Shown: one piece after another, positions 6,067 through 15,658 of the stretch | How the letters are laid out: every line of letters starts with the position of its first letter | Numbering within the stretch: position 1 is the first letter of the stretch | IMG/VR virus record: IMGVR_UViG_3300025168_000190 | Span: 1 to 41,446 of that record | Length of the DNA stretch: 41,446 bases | Origin: a virus | Direction: 5' to 3' (one strand) | The notes under the pieces: model-generated | Seen by the model: the letters and a program-made list of their open reading frames with translations, nothing else | What the model was told of the DNA's origin: nothing | Database searches by the model: none | Made by a program: the position numbers and the translations under genes

Positions 6067-6270
6067 ATGGCATGGACAGAACTATTAAAAAATGATGAAT
6101 CCACTCTTACAAAAAGAAAGGTACAGTATTCTGGTACATGCCCTAAATGTAAGAAATTCGTAAGTGGTGGAGAGTTCTGCCCAATTAAATTACCAGCACA
6201 GGGAGATGGGTTGTCAGCAAGTACTTATTGTCCTATGAAAGTTCCAAAAGATACAGGTGATGGAGCATGA
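6067..6270 (+). CDS. tagged zinc-type protein (MAWTELLK), 67 residues
   Basis: The start is taken at the ATG at 6067, because GGGTGA lies just before it and the resulting N-terminus (MAWTELLKND) is a variant of the recurrent tag; a longer frame opens at 6031. Four cysteines (TCPKCKK, FCPI, YCPM) suggest a small zinc ribbon. ATGA overlap with the next gene. Confidence 0.82.
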   Translation: MAWTELLKNDESTLTKRKVQYSGTCPKCKKFVSGGEFCPIKLPAQGDGLSASTYCPMKVPKDTGDGA

Positions 6271-6716
6271 GTTGGGAAGATATACTAAAAGAAAGCGAAG
6301 AAGAACGCAAAAAAAGAGAACACCGAGAAAGAAGTCTTGCTGGACAAGGACAATGGGGTAAAAATAGAAACCCCAAGTATGACGGCTATTTACCACCTAT
6401 GGTTGAAACGCCTAAAGGTAAAATAGAAGATTCAGATGATGAAATTGATTTCAAGGAACTAAACAAAGAAGTTTGGTTCTCATTGCTTGACCTTAAAAAA
6501 CTTATTGGGCAAAGGAGATTACCACCACAAGTAGAGAGAATGATGGAGGTTAACTGGATGGAACTTTCTCAAGAATTAGAAGCGGCTACAACAAAACCAG
6601 AATGGGAACAGGGAGTAAAGGCATTAAAATCATTTATGAATACAGTTCTTAATAATGATTTTAGAACTGAAAGGAGTGCAGATGATTGGTTAAAACGTAG
6701 GGGATTTATAATATGA
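6267..6716 (+). CDS. tagged protein (MSWEDILK), 149 residues
   Basis: Carries the consensus form of the tag. A highly charged segment follows (residues 9-30), then a helical domain with regular tryptophans (EVWFSLLDLKKLIGQRR, EVNWMELSQELEAAT). Ends DDWLKRRGFII. Function unknown; ATGA overlaps on both sides. Confidence 0.87.
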   Translation: MSWEDILKESEEERKKREHRERSLAGQGQWGKNRNPKYDGYLPPMVETPKGKIEDSDDEIDFKELNKEVWFSLLDLKKLIGQRRLPPQVERMMEVNWMELSQELEAATTKPEWEQGVKALKSFMNTVLNNDFRTERSADDWLKRRGFII

Positions 6717-6907
6717 GTTGGCAAGATATATTAAAAACCCCTGATAGAAAACATTACACTAAAGATGGTAAAGAGTGGAAAGGTAAAACCCATAAAATGC
6801 CTGATGGTAGTTTAATGACAGAAGACCCTCACAGTGAAAAGAGTGTTAAGTTATACAGTATAGAAGAATTACCTAGAAGAAAGAGCGCATTTACGCAGGT
6901 GGATTGA
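6713..6907 (+). CDS. tagged protein (MSWQDILK), 64 residues
   Basis: Small basic protein. After the tag comes a compact region with KDGKEWKGKTHKMPDGSLMT, resembling a short beta hairpin of the kind found in small basic virion or DNA-binding proteins. Function unknown. ATGA overlap upstream; the next gene starts one base after its stop. Confidence 0.82.
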   Translation: MSWQDILKTPDRKHYTKDGKEWKGKTHKMPDGSLMTEDPHSEKSVKLYSIEELPRRKSAFTQVD

Positions 6908-6908
6908 G

Positions 6909-7202
6909 ATGGTTATTGTTGAAACTAAATTTATTAGAGAAAATCCTCAACTTCGTAGAGAAGTAGAAGATGCTATGAAATTTGGTAACATAGCACAGCC
7001 CGAAGCAGAACGAAAAGTCGCTAAGAAAAATAATTTACAATCCTTTTTTAGTAGTGGGCGTACAGCCACAGGTAGTTGGACTAAAATGTTAAAGAAAGAC
7101 AAAGAAGAAAAGATGGCTGGAGCCGTTATGAGTACAACTGCTGGAATAGAAAGTAAACCTCGCTATAGTAGACGAAAGAAAAAGGATGATGATGAAGAAT
7201 GA
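6909..7202 (+). CDS. 97-residue protein with an internal tag-like peptide
   Basis: The N-terminus lacks the tag (MVIVETKFIRENPQ), but residues about 55-63 read GSWTKMLKK, the same W-x-x-hydrophobic-L-K pattern. The first half is a helical segment (RREVEDAMKFGNIAQPEAERKVAKK); the C-terminus is very charged (RRKKKDDDEE). Unknown function. It may be a fusion of a small domain to a tagged one. Confidence 0.8.
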   Translation: MVIVETKFIRENPQLRREVEDAMKFGNIAQPEAERKVAKKNNLQSFFSSGRTATGSWTKMLKKDKEEKMAGAVMSTTAGIESKPRYSRRKKKDDDEE

Positions 7203-8539
7203 GTTGGGTAAGTCAATTAAGAAAACCTATTTTAAAGAGTAAACCTATCTTAAAAGGTAAACCAGTTAAAAAAAATATGTTTACATACACTTCTCCCGAT
7301 GGAACTATTTCAAGATTAGACCAAGATGTAGGAGTAATACATACTAAGATAAAAAAAGATTTTACAACTTGGGAAAATAAATGTTCAGGTTTATCAGGAA
7401 ATAAAATAGGAGTTACTGGTGGGAAAGGTTATACTGATTCAAATAAGCCTCCAGATAAGCAGTTTGAAAATACACTATTAGGTCATTTAGAAAATCACGT
7501 TACCTCTACTCATGCTAGAAAAGGTAAAGGGGAAAGAAGTCTATTCAAAGATAACCTTTCTAATTTTAAGAAAATAATCGGTGGTGGAGAATCTCCTGAA
7601 GTAATTACTGAGGAACAAATAGAAGAAATGAGACTTTTTAAAGAAGATTTATTAGAACTTTGGGAAGGAGATAAAAACCCTAGAAACATTTGGTTCACTA
7701 TCCCTAGTGGAGTTAAGAAAGTTAAAGGAAAAGGGGGGAAAGAAAAGTGGGTAATGTCTGGAGAAACTAAAGTATATGGCCATTATAGAACTCCTGATTA
7801 TGTAAAGTATAGAGAGAAAGTTAGAGGTAAAAAGGAATTACCAGCAGTTGATAGTAGTTGGTATTCTATTGGAGAAGAAGACACTGCTAAACCACCAATG
7901 TATCAAGCGATTTTTTCTGGTTCAACTAAAGATAAAACTTCTTCAGACTTAGTTGGTGGTAAAGGGTTATTAGGAATAGTAGAAGAATTCTATGACCAGT
8001 TAGACGGAATAAAAGTTAAGACTTTACAAGTTGATAGAATTACTGCTAGGGGTACTAAGCAAGTGAAAGAAGATAAAGTAAATTTATTACTTAAGTTCCC
8101 TCCCTTTGTAGCCGAAATAGAAAAAATGATGAAACTCCCTATATATTTTAAACAAGGAGGAAATAAGAATTATCTTAATACTATGAGGTTTAGAGAGGCT
8201 CTAATAAAAATTCCTTTGGATGTTTCTGGTATGAAACAAGCAGACTTAATAGCCTCATTCGCTGATATTAAGGATATTCAAGGCACTGAACATTTAGAGA
8301 CTGTTATTATTGATATAACTAGTGCTATGATAAATATGGCTATCAATAGAATTGTAAGGGCTAAAGGTGGTAAAGCATTGTTAGCACCTAATTCCAAATT
8401 TCCATTTATTTTATCTAGTGCTGGCGGAGGTAGAAAATATGAAGGGCAAACTTGGAGTGCTGACTTTAAGAGTTTAATGGAAGCGGCTAAGCCTAAAAAG
8501 GAAGTTAAGAAAAGTTGGGTAGAACACTTATGGAGATGA
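7199..8539 (+). CDS. 446-residue protein tagged at both ends
   Basis: N-terminus MSWVSQLRKP, C-terminus KKSWVEHLWR: two tag-like peptides on one protein. After the first comes a repeated lysine-proline segment (KPILKSKPILKGKP). The body is lysine-rich and mixed alpha/beta, with H-rich HLENHVTSTHARKG near residues 93-106 and a glycine-rich stretch (SSAGGGRKYEG) near 408-418. No enzyme motif is recognised. ATGA overlap upstream. Confidence 0.85.
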   Translation: MSWVSQLRKPILKSKPILKGKPVKKNMFTYTSPDGTISRLDQDVGVIHTKIKKDFTTWENKCSGLSGNKIGVTGGKGYTDSNKPPDKQFENTLLGHLENHVTSTHARKGKGERSLFKDNLSNFKKIIGGGESPEVITEEQIEEMRLFKEDLLELWEGDKNPRNIWFTIPSGVKKVKGKGGKEKWVMSGETKVYGHYRTPDYVKYREKVRGKKELPAVDSSWYSIGEEDTAKPPMYQAIFSGSTKDKTSSDLVGGKGLLGIVEEFYDQLDGIKVKTLQVDRITARGTKQVKEDKVNLLLKFPPFVAEIEKMMKLPIYFKQGGNKNYLNTMRFREALIKIPLDVSGMKQADLIASFADIKDIQGTEHLETVIIDITSAMINMAINRIVRAKGGKALLAPNSKFPFILSSAGGGRKYEGQTWSADFKSLMEAAKPKKEVKKSWVEHLWR

Positions 8540-8543
8540 TTAA

Positions 8544-8909
8544 ATGACATGGGAAAAACAATTACAAACGAAGAATGAAATTAAAAAAGCAGACAGAACA
8601 GCAGGGAGAAAATGGGAAGTATCACAGGATGATATAATTATTCCTCTTGAAGAATGGCGGGCGCTCAAGGAGGCAATAGATGAGTTGGATAGACGGAATT
8701 ATGTTATTCGTAAATTAGTAGAAGGTAATCTAAATAGAGAAAAATTACTAATGCAGTTAGATTATATAGACAAAGCGATGGAAGAATTAGATAAGTCGTT
8801 AGAAGAAGCACATAAGATAGAAGAAAATCCTGAAGAATATCAGCCTATAAGAAGCAAGGGCGGAGATGAATGGACAAGTAGAGTTGATAGACACTCAGAT
8901 ATAAGGTGA
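8544..8909 (+). CDS. tagged coiled-coil protein (MTWEKQLQ), 121 residues
   Basis: After a degenerate tag, the protein is mainly a long helix with coiled-coil spacing (LEEWRALKEAIDELDRR, LLMQLDYIDKAMEELDKSL) and an acidic tail. Similar in size and style to head-associated coiled-coil accessory proteins; function unknown. Confidence 0.83.
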   Translation: MTWEKQLQTKNEIKKADRTAGRKWEVSQDDIIIPLEEWRALKEAIDELDRRNYVIRKLVEGNLNREKLLMQLDYIDKAMEELDKSLEEAHKIEENPEEYQPIRSKGGDEWTSRVDRHSDIR

Positions 8910-8914
8910 TTAAA

Positions 8915-9220
8915 ATGACATGGGAAGAAGTATTAAAAGGAAGGGGGCGCAGTTATAGTAAAAGAAAAAAGATTACTGCACATAATAAACCTATTAAGAA
9001 TTTAATATCTAAATTAAAAAGAGAATTTGACGATGTTCATTCTGAATTAACTGTTATGGCAACGTCTGACACTAGACTTTTGGTTGGTTATGAAAAGCAG
9101 ATGGAAAAAATTAACCAATTACAGGACACCCTTAAAGAATTAAGACAAAAAATAAAGGAACAAGAGAGTCAATTAAAAGAATTACCTTCTGATAGAATAA
9201 AAGGAACAGGTAGAAAATAG
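8915..9220 (+). CDS. tagged coiled-coil protein (MTWEEVLK), 102 residues
   Basis: The ATG at 8915 follows GGTGATTAAA, preferred over the GTG at 8906. The tag is followed by a very basic stretch (GRGRSYSKRKKI) and a long helix with heptad spacing (KQMEKINQLQDTLKELRQKIKEQ in part). Function unknown; directly precedes the candidate small terminase. Confidence 0.83.
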   Translation: MTWEEVLKGRGRSYSKRKKITAHNKPIKNLISKLKREFDDVHSELTVMATSDTRLLVGYEKQMEKINQLQDTLKELRQKIKEQESQLKELPSDRIKGTGRK

Positions 9221-9230
9221 GTGAATTAAA

Positions 9231-9893
9231 TTGGCTAAAACAAGAAAACGCTGTAGGCTTTGTCAAAGTCCAGATAGGGAACAATTAGAAGAAAGATTAT
9301 CTTCTTTGCAAATTACTCCCGATGAACTGGATGCAGAAATGCATTGGCCTAGTGGAGTTTCTTCAAGACATTTACGAAATCACATGGACACAGAATATAC
9401 TGACCAATCAAATCCTAGATGTGCTTTATGTGTTAATCCAGAAAGACAAACATTAGAGTTAGCAATTCATGAAGGAGAATTATCTCCTACAACTGTTGCG
9501 GCAGATTTAGGAGTTACAAGGAAACAAGTAATGAAACATATGGAAAAACATTTGAAACCTATTGTGCAGAAATCTGCGGCAATGGAAATTATGAAAAAGG
9601 ATTTAAATGAAATTGATATGCTTTCAGATAATATCCATAGATTAGAAGAAAAGATAGAAATGTTGTTCGATGAGGACGACTTAAATCCAAAATACATTGA
9701 CAGTCTGACCAAACTTGCTAAGGAAATCCGTGAGTCTCTAAAGTATATGTTAGAATTCAAGGGTCAACTCGTTCATAAAAGACAGGACACTATTATTGTC
9801 GCCCAAATGCAAGTAGTCCAAGAAGTATTAGCCCAACAGCATCCTCAAGTTTGGTTGGACATCAAGGGTAAAATGGAGGAGAAGTTACAATGA
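9231..9893 (+). CDS. candidate small terminase subunit, two zinc/HTH repeats
   Basis: The 220-residue protein has two successive modules of the type C-x2-C-x(2-3)-R-x2-LE, a helix-turn-helix-like segment, and a final H-x3-H (CRLCQSPDREQLEE to LRNHMD; CALCVNPERQTLEL to VMKHMEKH). The second half is a coiled coil (residues about 125-200). A DNA-binding N-terminus plus an oligomerising helix, encoded upstream of a large terminase, fits a small terminase that selects viral DNA. The distance to the large subunit (about 7 kb) is unusual, so a different DNA-binding role is possible. TTG start supported by AGGTGAATT. No tag. Confidence 0.6.
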   Translation: MAKTRKRCRLCQSPDREQLEERLSSLQITPDELDAEMHWPSGVSSRHLRNHMDTEYTDQSNPRCALCVNPERQTLELAIHEGELSPTTVAADLGVTRKQVMKHMEKHLKPIVQKSAAMEIMKKDLNEIDMLSDNIHRLEEKIEMLFDEDDLNPKYIDSLTKLAKEIRESLKYMLEFKGQLVHKRQDTIIVAQMQVVQEVLAQQHPQVWLDIKGKMEEKLQ

Positions 9894-12013
9894 GTTGGGT
9901 AATGACTCTTAAGAAGTCTATGGCAAAACCGTGGACAACTTCTTTACCTGCTAAGGATGAGAGTCAATGGAGTAATTTAATTCAGTTTCATATGTTAACT
10001 TTTGATAAAGGGGAAGCAAACACCTTGAAAGAAGATAATGAATTTATTAAAGGTATTAAGAGTGAAGAGTATAGTACTACAGGAATTAGTAATACTATTG
10101 AAGTTTTAGAAGGTTGGAAAAGTAATCCAAAAAACTATAGACAAATGAATAGTTTAAAGACTTTAGTAGGACATATTGGGGATTCTAAAGTTACTTCCCA
10201 TTCAGAAATGTTGAAAGTAGTTGAACTATTAGTTACAGAAGTACTACCAGAGTTAAAGAAAAAAAGAGCGAAGACGGCTAGAGAAAAAGGGAAAAAGGGA
10301 CAATTTAAACCTAAACAGATTAAAGAGGGAGAAAAAACATATCAGTTTAATAAACCTGAAGATGTTAAAGCGTATTTTAATGATAAAGATTATTTTAATA
10401 GTAGTGAGGAAGAACAGAAAGTTATTATTATTACTGTTAATGAAGGTATTACTAAAGAAAAGGCATTAAAAACAAACCTTGTCTTAAAAGATTGGGCTTA
10501 TAAAAATAAAATATATAAACTAATAAATAAACTATCTAAGGAAAATAAATTAAATTCTAAATCTCCTATAGTTAGATTATTCGGAGTTAAGTTAGAAGTT
10601 CCTAGTAAGCGTGAAGAAACGCCTCAAATTGAAGGTAGAACTCAACCAGAAGTATTGAATTCTCAAATTAAAAAATATAAAAATTATAAAGTTGTTACCC
10701 CTTTTGAATCAAAACAGGCTAAAATATATTTGAAAGATATATTAACAGAAAAAAATAACAAATTTTTTAATCCGTTTAAAAGAATAACTATTGATGAATT
10801 AAAGAGTTCAGATTTACATAATTTATTAAGCCCTGAATATGATAATTTAGGAGATGAAATGTGGGTAAAACTTATTGATAAAACCAAAGAAGCAGTTCTT
10901 AAAAATGAGGATGCTGTAATAAATTTTGCTATAAAACAAATTAAGGAGGGACGGGGAAGTAGGCAGGGGCTTAATCTACCTACAAATTTCGCTGACCTTT
11001 CCGATGAGGAAATAAGGGTTCTACTTACAACCAAAAAAAAGGGGAGCGATGTGGGGTTAGGAGTAGATTTTGAAAAATATAAAGATAAACTAAGAGGCTC
11101 TGTTTCTATGTTATTAGAACCAAGTGATAAAACATTTATAGATTCTTTAGAAGATAAACTAGATAAACTCTGGGAAGAATTAGGAGATGAGGAATATGAA
11201 GGTGAATATAATAATTTACAAGATAGGTTAGGTAATTTACAAAAATTAACATATAGAGAAAAAGATGGAGATTTCTTTTTTAATAGTAAAAAAGACAAAG
11301 AGGAATTCCATGATTTTAAAGAAGAAGCAAATGATTTGAAAGATGATTTGCAACAGGATATTACAGAACAGGGGGAATTTACATGGGTAAATGCTATTTT
11401 TGTAAAAGAGGGTAATTTATTCATTGAAGGAAAAGAAGTTGGTTATAATTTAGAAGGTTTTGATGAACCAGAAAAAGAATTGGCTAAACTTATTTATGAT
11501 AGTTTAAAAGAAAAGAAGGATTTAGAAGATGCAATAGAAATTTCTGGGGTTAATAGTAAATATGATTTAGGTGACATTTTAAACTTAATGTTAAATTTAG
11601 GTTCTGCTGATGATTTTAAAATTAAAACTAATTTTCCAAATTTAATTAAAGGGTTTACACATGAAGATGTTAAAAATCTGTCTTCTAAGGGAGAACCATA
11701 TATGTTTAAAGAAATTAAAGAGTTAATGCAAGGTTTGAAAACTGATGTTCCTGAACTTAGGAGTCAATTAATAAATTCTATAAAAGAACATATAGAAAAA
11801 GTATTAGAAAGTCCTACTGGTTATATAGAATCAGAAGCGAGACTAATCGGTAAAGAAAAAAAGGTATATAGTGGAAAAAGAATCACGGATGAAAAAGAAT
11901 ATAAAAAATTAAAAGAAATTGGTGAGAATCCAAAATGGGTGAGAAGTAGTAGCGATAGAAAGTACTCTACTACTTTAGACATATTAGCAATTAAAGAACT
12001 TATTAAGGAGTGA
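9890..12013 (+). CDS. tagged large charged protein (MSWVMTLK), 707 residues
   Basis: No recognised domain. After the tag it is lysine- and glutamate-rich and largely helical, with a coiled-coil-like region near residues 425-500 (DKLDKLWEELGDEEYEGEYN). No cysteine clusters, nucleotide-binding loop or membrane segment. Its size and charge resemble proteins that phages carry inside the head. It overlaps the candidate small terminase gene by ATGA. Confidence 0.85.
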   Translation: MSWVMTLKKSMAKPWTTSLPAKDESQWSNLIQFHMLTFDKGEANTLKEDNEFIKGIKSEEYSTTGISNTIEVLEGWKSNPKNYRQMNSLKTLVGHIGDSKVTSHSEMLKVVELLVTEVLPELKKKRAKTAREKGKKGQFKPKQIKEGEKTYQFNKPEDVKAYFNDKDYFNSSEEEQKVIIITVNEGITKEKALKTNLVLKDWAYKNKIYKLINKLSKENKLNSKSPIVRLFGVKLEVPSKREETPQIEGRTQPEVLNSQIKKYKNYKVVTPFESKQAKIYLKDILTEKNNKFFNPFKRITIDELKSSDLHNLLSPEYDNLGDEMWVKLIDKTKEAVLKNEDAVINFAIKQIKEGRGSRQGLNLPTNFADLSDEEIRVLLTTKKKGSDVGLGVDFEKYKDKLRGSVSMLLEPSDKTFIDSLEDKLDKLWEELGDEEYEGEYNNLQDRLGNLQKLTYREKDGDFFFNSKKDKEEFHDFKEEANDLKDDLQQDITEQGEFTWVNAIFVKEGNLFIEGKEVGYNLEGFDEPEKELAKLIYDSLKEKKDLEDAIEISGVNSKYDLGDILNLMLNLGSADDFKIKTNFPNLIKGFTHEDVKNLSSKGEPYMFKEIKELMQGLKTDVPELRSQLINSIKEHIEKVLESPTGYIESEARLIGKEKKVYSGKRITDEKEYKKLKEIGENPKWVRSSSDRKYSTTLDILAIKELIKE

Positions 12014-12018
12014 TAGAA

Positions 12019-14853
12019 ATGGAAGGGTTTAAAAATATAACAGAGGAAGAAATTAACCAAGTTAAAGATTTAAGAAATTCTTTAAAACCTAATTTAACAG
12101 TGGATAATGCTAAGTGGAAGTCTTTAAAAAGAACTATTATCCGAAGATTGAAAAGTCAAGGTATAGAACGTAACATGTATAAGCCAGAAATAAAAAGATT
12201 AGAAGATGCTTTTATGCAGGGTCCAGAAGTTATGGGTACTAAAGCCAAAACATTAGATGTGAGGGAAGATAATTTTAGAAAGGCTGTAAACGCTATTATA
12301 AAATATAATAATAAATCTCTTAAATTTGATATGTTATCAGAAGAAAATTTAGACATTAAAAATATGAGATTAACCTACCCAAAAATAACCACTGAAAAGA
12401 TAGACAAGTTAGAGGAAACTTATGAAAAATTAGCCCAACTACAAAATCCTACTTTAGTAAGGAATTTTAAAGAGATAAATGAGTTTATTAACAAAGTTCT
12501 AAACAAGGAGAAGGGGGGAGAAAGAGAAAGTAAAGTTGGTAGAGTTACTGTCCTTACTGATTTTGGTTTTATAAAAGAATATGGTAAAGTCTCTTTAGGT
12601 AATGCTGGAGAAAGAAAAAAAGTATATGCCTATTGGAAGGAAATTCACGGTAAGTATAATGATTTAGTCGAGGCGGCTAAAGATTTTAAAGATGATGTAG
12701 AAGACTGGTCAACGAAAATGAGAAATACAAAAGATAACAAGGAATTTATCAAACACTATAGTAAATTTAAAAGTTTCTGGGGAGAAGAGGGTATTATAAT
12801 TCCTAATTATGTTTTAGAATTAAACTCATTTAATATGCAAATACCAGAAAGTTTACCTTTAGCCAAATTATTAATTCAAGAATATGTGAAATTAAAAGGT
12901 ATGTCTAATAAAATGTATGAAGATGTGAGTGCTATGTCTTCTACTCAGATGGATGAATCTGATTCTTTAGAGGATGAATTACAAAGTGAATATGAAGGTA
13001 ATAAACCTAAAGGTAGAAAAATAGGACAAGGAGAAGCAACTGGTGATATGGTTGTAGAACCATCGGATTTAAAGGAAATAAATGTTCCTAAAATAAATGC
13101 TCCTAGAAAAATACCTATCGATGTTGACCCTTTATTCTGGTATAAATTTAATGATGATTATGATAATGTAATTATCACTAAAGATAATCTTGAAGATATA
13201 ACTAGGATAATTAATTTCGGTAATGGTAGTATAGGTTTAAAACATATTCAATTTAAAGATGACCTAGAGGGATATATTGATGATTTTGATGATTGGTTTG
13301 AGGGAATGGCTAAAGTTGTAAAAGAATTTAAAGGTCCATTCTATTTACCCATTTCTAATTTTATAGAAAATGAATATATTAAATCTACTCAAAAAAAGCA
13401 TGAAAGTAGTTGGGAACAAATTAAAATTGAGTTAGAGAAAAAAGAGTTTGAAGACGGTAATATAAAAGGGAAACCAAAAGAAATAAAACCAGAAAGTAAA
13501 CGAAAATTATTAACTTTTTCTGGTAGTAATAGACCTAGTAAAATTTTTACTTTAAAAGATTTAGAAGATGTACCAGTAGATTTATTTCAATCTAAAAAAG
13601 GAAAGAATATTGGTATTGTTGAAATAGCAGATTTAGAAAAAGGTATGACTAAAGAATGGGGATTAGTAAAAGATAAATTATCCGAGATTAATGTAGAGAC
13701 TGGTAATTTTTTAAAATTAATCTCTGAAACTATAGAGAAAATACAATCTATGTTTGATGTATTTATTTCTAGGGTAACTGAACAAGGAGCAGAGGGAGGA
13801 AGTGCCACTTTAGGGGCAATTCAAATGATAGGCTCGGAGGGTGAAAAAAGATTTATACCTAAAGATATAGAGAAATCTTGGGATGCATTATTAGATGCTA
13901 TTGTAGAGTATTATGTATTACCTATGCAGAGTCAAAATTTTGTAGATAATTCTGAAAAACCTAGATGGATTACTGACCATTCTTCTACTGTAATTCAGAT
14001 AGAGAAAGCAGAAAATTTACCTTTGGGAGCACTACAAGCAAAAAAGAGTTTATCCACTATGAAGGTTAGTGATATTACGAAGTTAACTAAATTTGTAAGG
14101 GGTCTAAAAATGAGCGCCAGTTCTGGTGATTCAGTAGTTGGTGCTTATCAAGATGGTAGAGATATAGTTAGGGTTTTAAATTCTATGTTTGGTAAAGAAT
14201 TTGAAAACCAAAATAAATATACTGTTTTCCATGTTATTAATTCTAAATTTAAAGGTAAGTTTTTATCAGATAAATCTTCCTTAAGATTAAGGGAGTTTTG
14301 GGGTTCTAAAGAAGATTTACAAAAAGGGTTTGATGGAATGAATACAACTAAATCCCCCTTATTAGTTTTATATGGTATATTTGATACTCAATATGCTAGA
14401 ACTTTAGGGCTTAACCCTGAAGTTAGAATGGGTTCAGCAGATGTTTCAGGTAAACCTAAAGGTGATTTGTCCCTTGATTTTATGTCTAAAGATGAAGAAA
14501 ACAGAATTAAAGCATTAAATGTATTAAGAGATGTTATGGAAGATATAGGGTTTAAAGCCACTATGAAGAAGGCTGACTTTAGTAATATGTATAAAACAGA
14601 AAAAGGATTATTACAAGCCCATGATACTCTAAGAAAAATACAAAATAAACCCACTTATGAATCTTATTTAAATACAGATAATATAGAAGATATGGATATA
14701 ATTATTACTAAAATTGAAACAGAACATAAAATGGATATAACAGCAATAGAAGTAAATGATATAGTTAAATCTGTTTCTTCCTATAGTTCTCTCGCAAAGA
14801 ATTTTGGTGTTAATGAAGATGTAATTTATACAGTAAAGGCAATGTTTAGGTGA
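12019..14853 (+). CDS. large charged protein, 944 residues
   Basis: No recognised domain. The ATG at 12019 follows GGAGTGAT; a GTG at 12010 is less likely. The N-terminal ~300 residues are helical and basic; an acidic/glycine linker near 300-350 (DESDSLEDELQSEYEG) separates a second part rich in beta-like stretches. It lacks the tag at both ends, though the gene lies between tagged genes. Same composition as the 707-residue neighbour, so they may work together. Confidence 0.85.
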   Translation: MEGFKNITEEEINQVKDLRNSLKPNLTVDNAKWKSLKRTIIRRLKSQGIERNMYKPEIKRLEDAFMQGPEVMGTKAKTLDVREDNFRKAVNAIIKYNNKSLKFDMLSEENLDIKNMRLTYPKITTEKIDKLEETYEKLAQLQNPTLVRNFKEINEFINKVLNKEKGGERESKVGRVTVLTDFGFIKEYGKVSLGNAGERKKVYAYWKEIHGKYNDLVEAAKDFKDDVEDWSTKMRNTKDNKEFIKHYSKFKSFWGEEGIIIPNYVLELNSFNMQIPESLPLAKLLIQEYVKLKGMSNKMYEDVSAMSSTQMDESDSLEDELQSEYEGNKPKGRKIGQGEATGDMVVEPSDLKEINVPKINAPRKIPIDVDPLFWYKFNDDYDNVIITKDNLEDITRIINFGNGSIGLKHIQFKDDLEGYIDDFDDWFEGMAKVVKEFKGPFYLPISNFIENEYIKSTQKKHESSWEQIKIELEKKEFEDGNIKGKPKEIKPESKRKLLTFSGSNRPSKIFTLKDLEDVPVDLFQSKKGKNIGIVEIADLEKGMTKEWGLVKDKLSEINVETGNFLKLISETIEKIQSMFDVFISRVTEQGAEGGSATLGAIQMIGSEGEKRFIPKDIEKSWDALLDAIVEYYVLPMQSQNFVDNSEKPRWITDHSSTVIQIEKAENLPLGALQAKKSLSTMKVSDITKLTKFVRGLKMSASSGDSVVGAYQDGRDIVRVLNSMFGKEFENQNKYTVFHVINSKFKGKFLSDKSSLRLREFWGSKEDLQKGFDGMNTTKSPLLVLYGIFDTQYARTLGLNPEVRMGSADVSGKPKGDLSLDFMSKDEENRIKALNVLRDVMEDIGFKATMKKADFSNMYKTEKGLLQAHDTLRKIQNKPTYESYLNTDNIEDMDIIITKIETEHKMDITAIEVNDIVKSVSSYSSLAKNFGVNEDVIYTVKAMFR

Positions 14854-14858
14854 TTACT

Positions 14859-15254
14859 ATGTTGTGGGAAGAAACACTGAAGGGCGAAAAAGATGCCTGT
14901 TATCATAAGGTAAGAAGTCGTTATAAAAAATGGCCCTCTGCTTATGCTAGTGGTGCTTTAGTTCAATGTCGAAAAGTGGGTGCGGCTAATTGGGGTAACT
15001 CTACTAAGAAATCTTGGGAAGAAACTATCGTTAAAGATTGGGTATCTTGTTCTTCTTGTGAAGATGATAAAGATGGAACAGAACCCTGTGGGAGAAAGGA
15101 TTCTTCTAAAGGAACTAAGGCTAGATGCCGCCCAACCTGTTCTGCCTGTAAAGATTACAAAAGACGTGGAGGAAAACCAAAGAAAAGAAAGGCTGGAACC
15201 TTTTCCGCAGAAGAAAAGGAAGGGCTTCATGGGTGGTTTAAGCGGAGAGGATAA
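14859..15254 (+). CDS. tagged cysteine-rich protein (MLWEETLK), 131 residues
   Basis: The ATG at 14859 follows GGTGATTACT. After the tag comes the motif DACYHKVRSRYKKWPSAYAS and then CRKVGAANWG, a block I recall from many marine phage and algal giant-virus proteins of unknown function. A second tag-like peptide (KKSWEETIVKDW) follows, then a cysteine array (CSSCEDD, PCGRKD, CRPTCSACKD) and an LHGWFKRRG end. In related proteins the LHGWF element tends to precede the cysteines, so the parts look rearranged. Probably a metal-binding, DNA-associated basic protein. Confidence 0.8.
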   Translation: MLWEETLKGEKDACYHKVRSRYKKWPSAYASGALVQCRKVGAANWGNSTKKSWEETIVKDWVSCSSCEDDKDGTEPCGRKDSSKGTKARCRPTCSACKDYKRRGGKPKKRKAGTFSAEEKEGLHGWFKRRG

Positions 15255-15256
15255 TT

Positions 15257-15658
15257 ATGAATTGGGAAATTATACTTAAAGAAATGGCTTGTCCTAGAGC
15301 AACACAAGATTTAGAGTTAAACACTAAAAATAGAGATAGTGCAGTTAAAGCCGAACACATTCAATATGGTCCTTTAAACTTAGAAGATGAGGATTACTGG
15401 GAAAGGTATGCAGAAAGATGGAATACTACTGCTGAAGTCGCTAAAAAATCTAACTGTAGTAATTGTGTTGCGTTTGACATTTCTCCTAGAATGGAAGAAT
15501 GTATGCCTTTAGAACTAGATGATGATGGTGAATTAGGTTATTGTTGGATGCACCATTTCAAATGTCATTCAGCAAGAACATGTTATACATGGGCTAAGGG
15601 TGGGCCAATTACAGGCGATAAGCGCTCAAAGGAAAATCAAGAAAGAGGTGAACAATAA
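15257..15658 (+). CDS. tagged cysteine-rich protein (MNWEIILK), possible iron-sulfur type
   Basis: 133 residues. After the tag: MACPRATQDLELN, an acidic middle (LNLEDEDYWERYAERW), then NCSNCVAFD, an isolated cysteine (EECMP), GELGYCWMHH and FKCHSARTC. The C-x2-C ... C ... G-x-C spacing resembles high-potential iron-sulfur proteins, which hold a 4Fe-4S cluster, but the extra His and Cys residues would also suit zinc. I recall close relatives in marine phages near structural genes. Function unknown. Its stop codon overlaps the next ATG (TAATG). Confidence 0.8.
   Translation: MNWEIILKEMACPRATQDLELNTKNRDSAVKAEHIQYGPLNLEDEDYWERYAERWNTTAEVAKKSNCSNCVAFDISPRMEECMPLELDDDGELGYCWMHHFKCHSARTCYTWAKGGPITGDKRSKENQERGEQ

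Noticed and set aside
10684-11424. 246-codon leftward open frame inside the 707-residue gene
   Set aside because: Low-complexity serine/leucine/lysine translation typical of an antisense shadow of AT-rich coding DNA; no ribosome site, and the sense gene is well supported.
14980-15279. 99-codon rightward frame overlapping the cysteine-rich protein at 14859
   Set aside because: The other frame has a recognisable conserved motif, a tag and a good start; this one has none.
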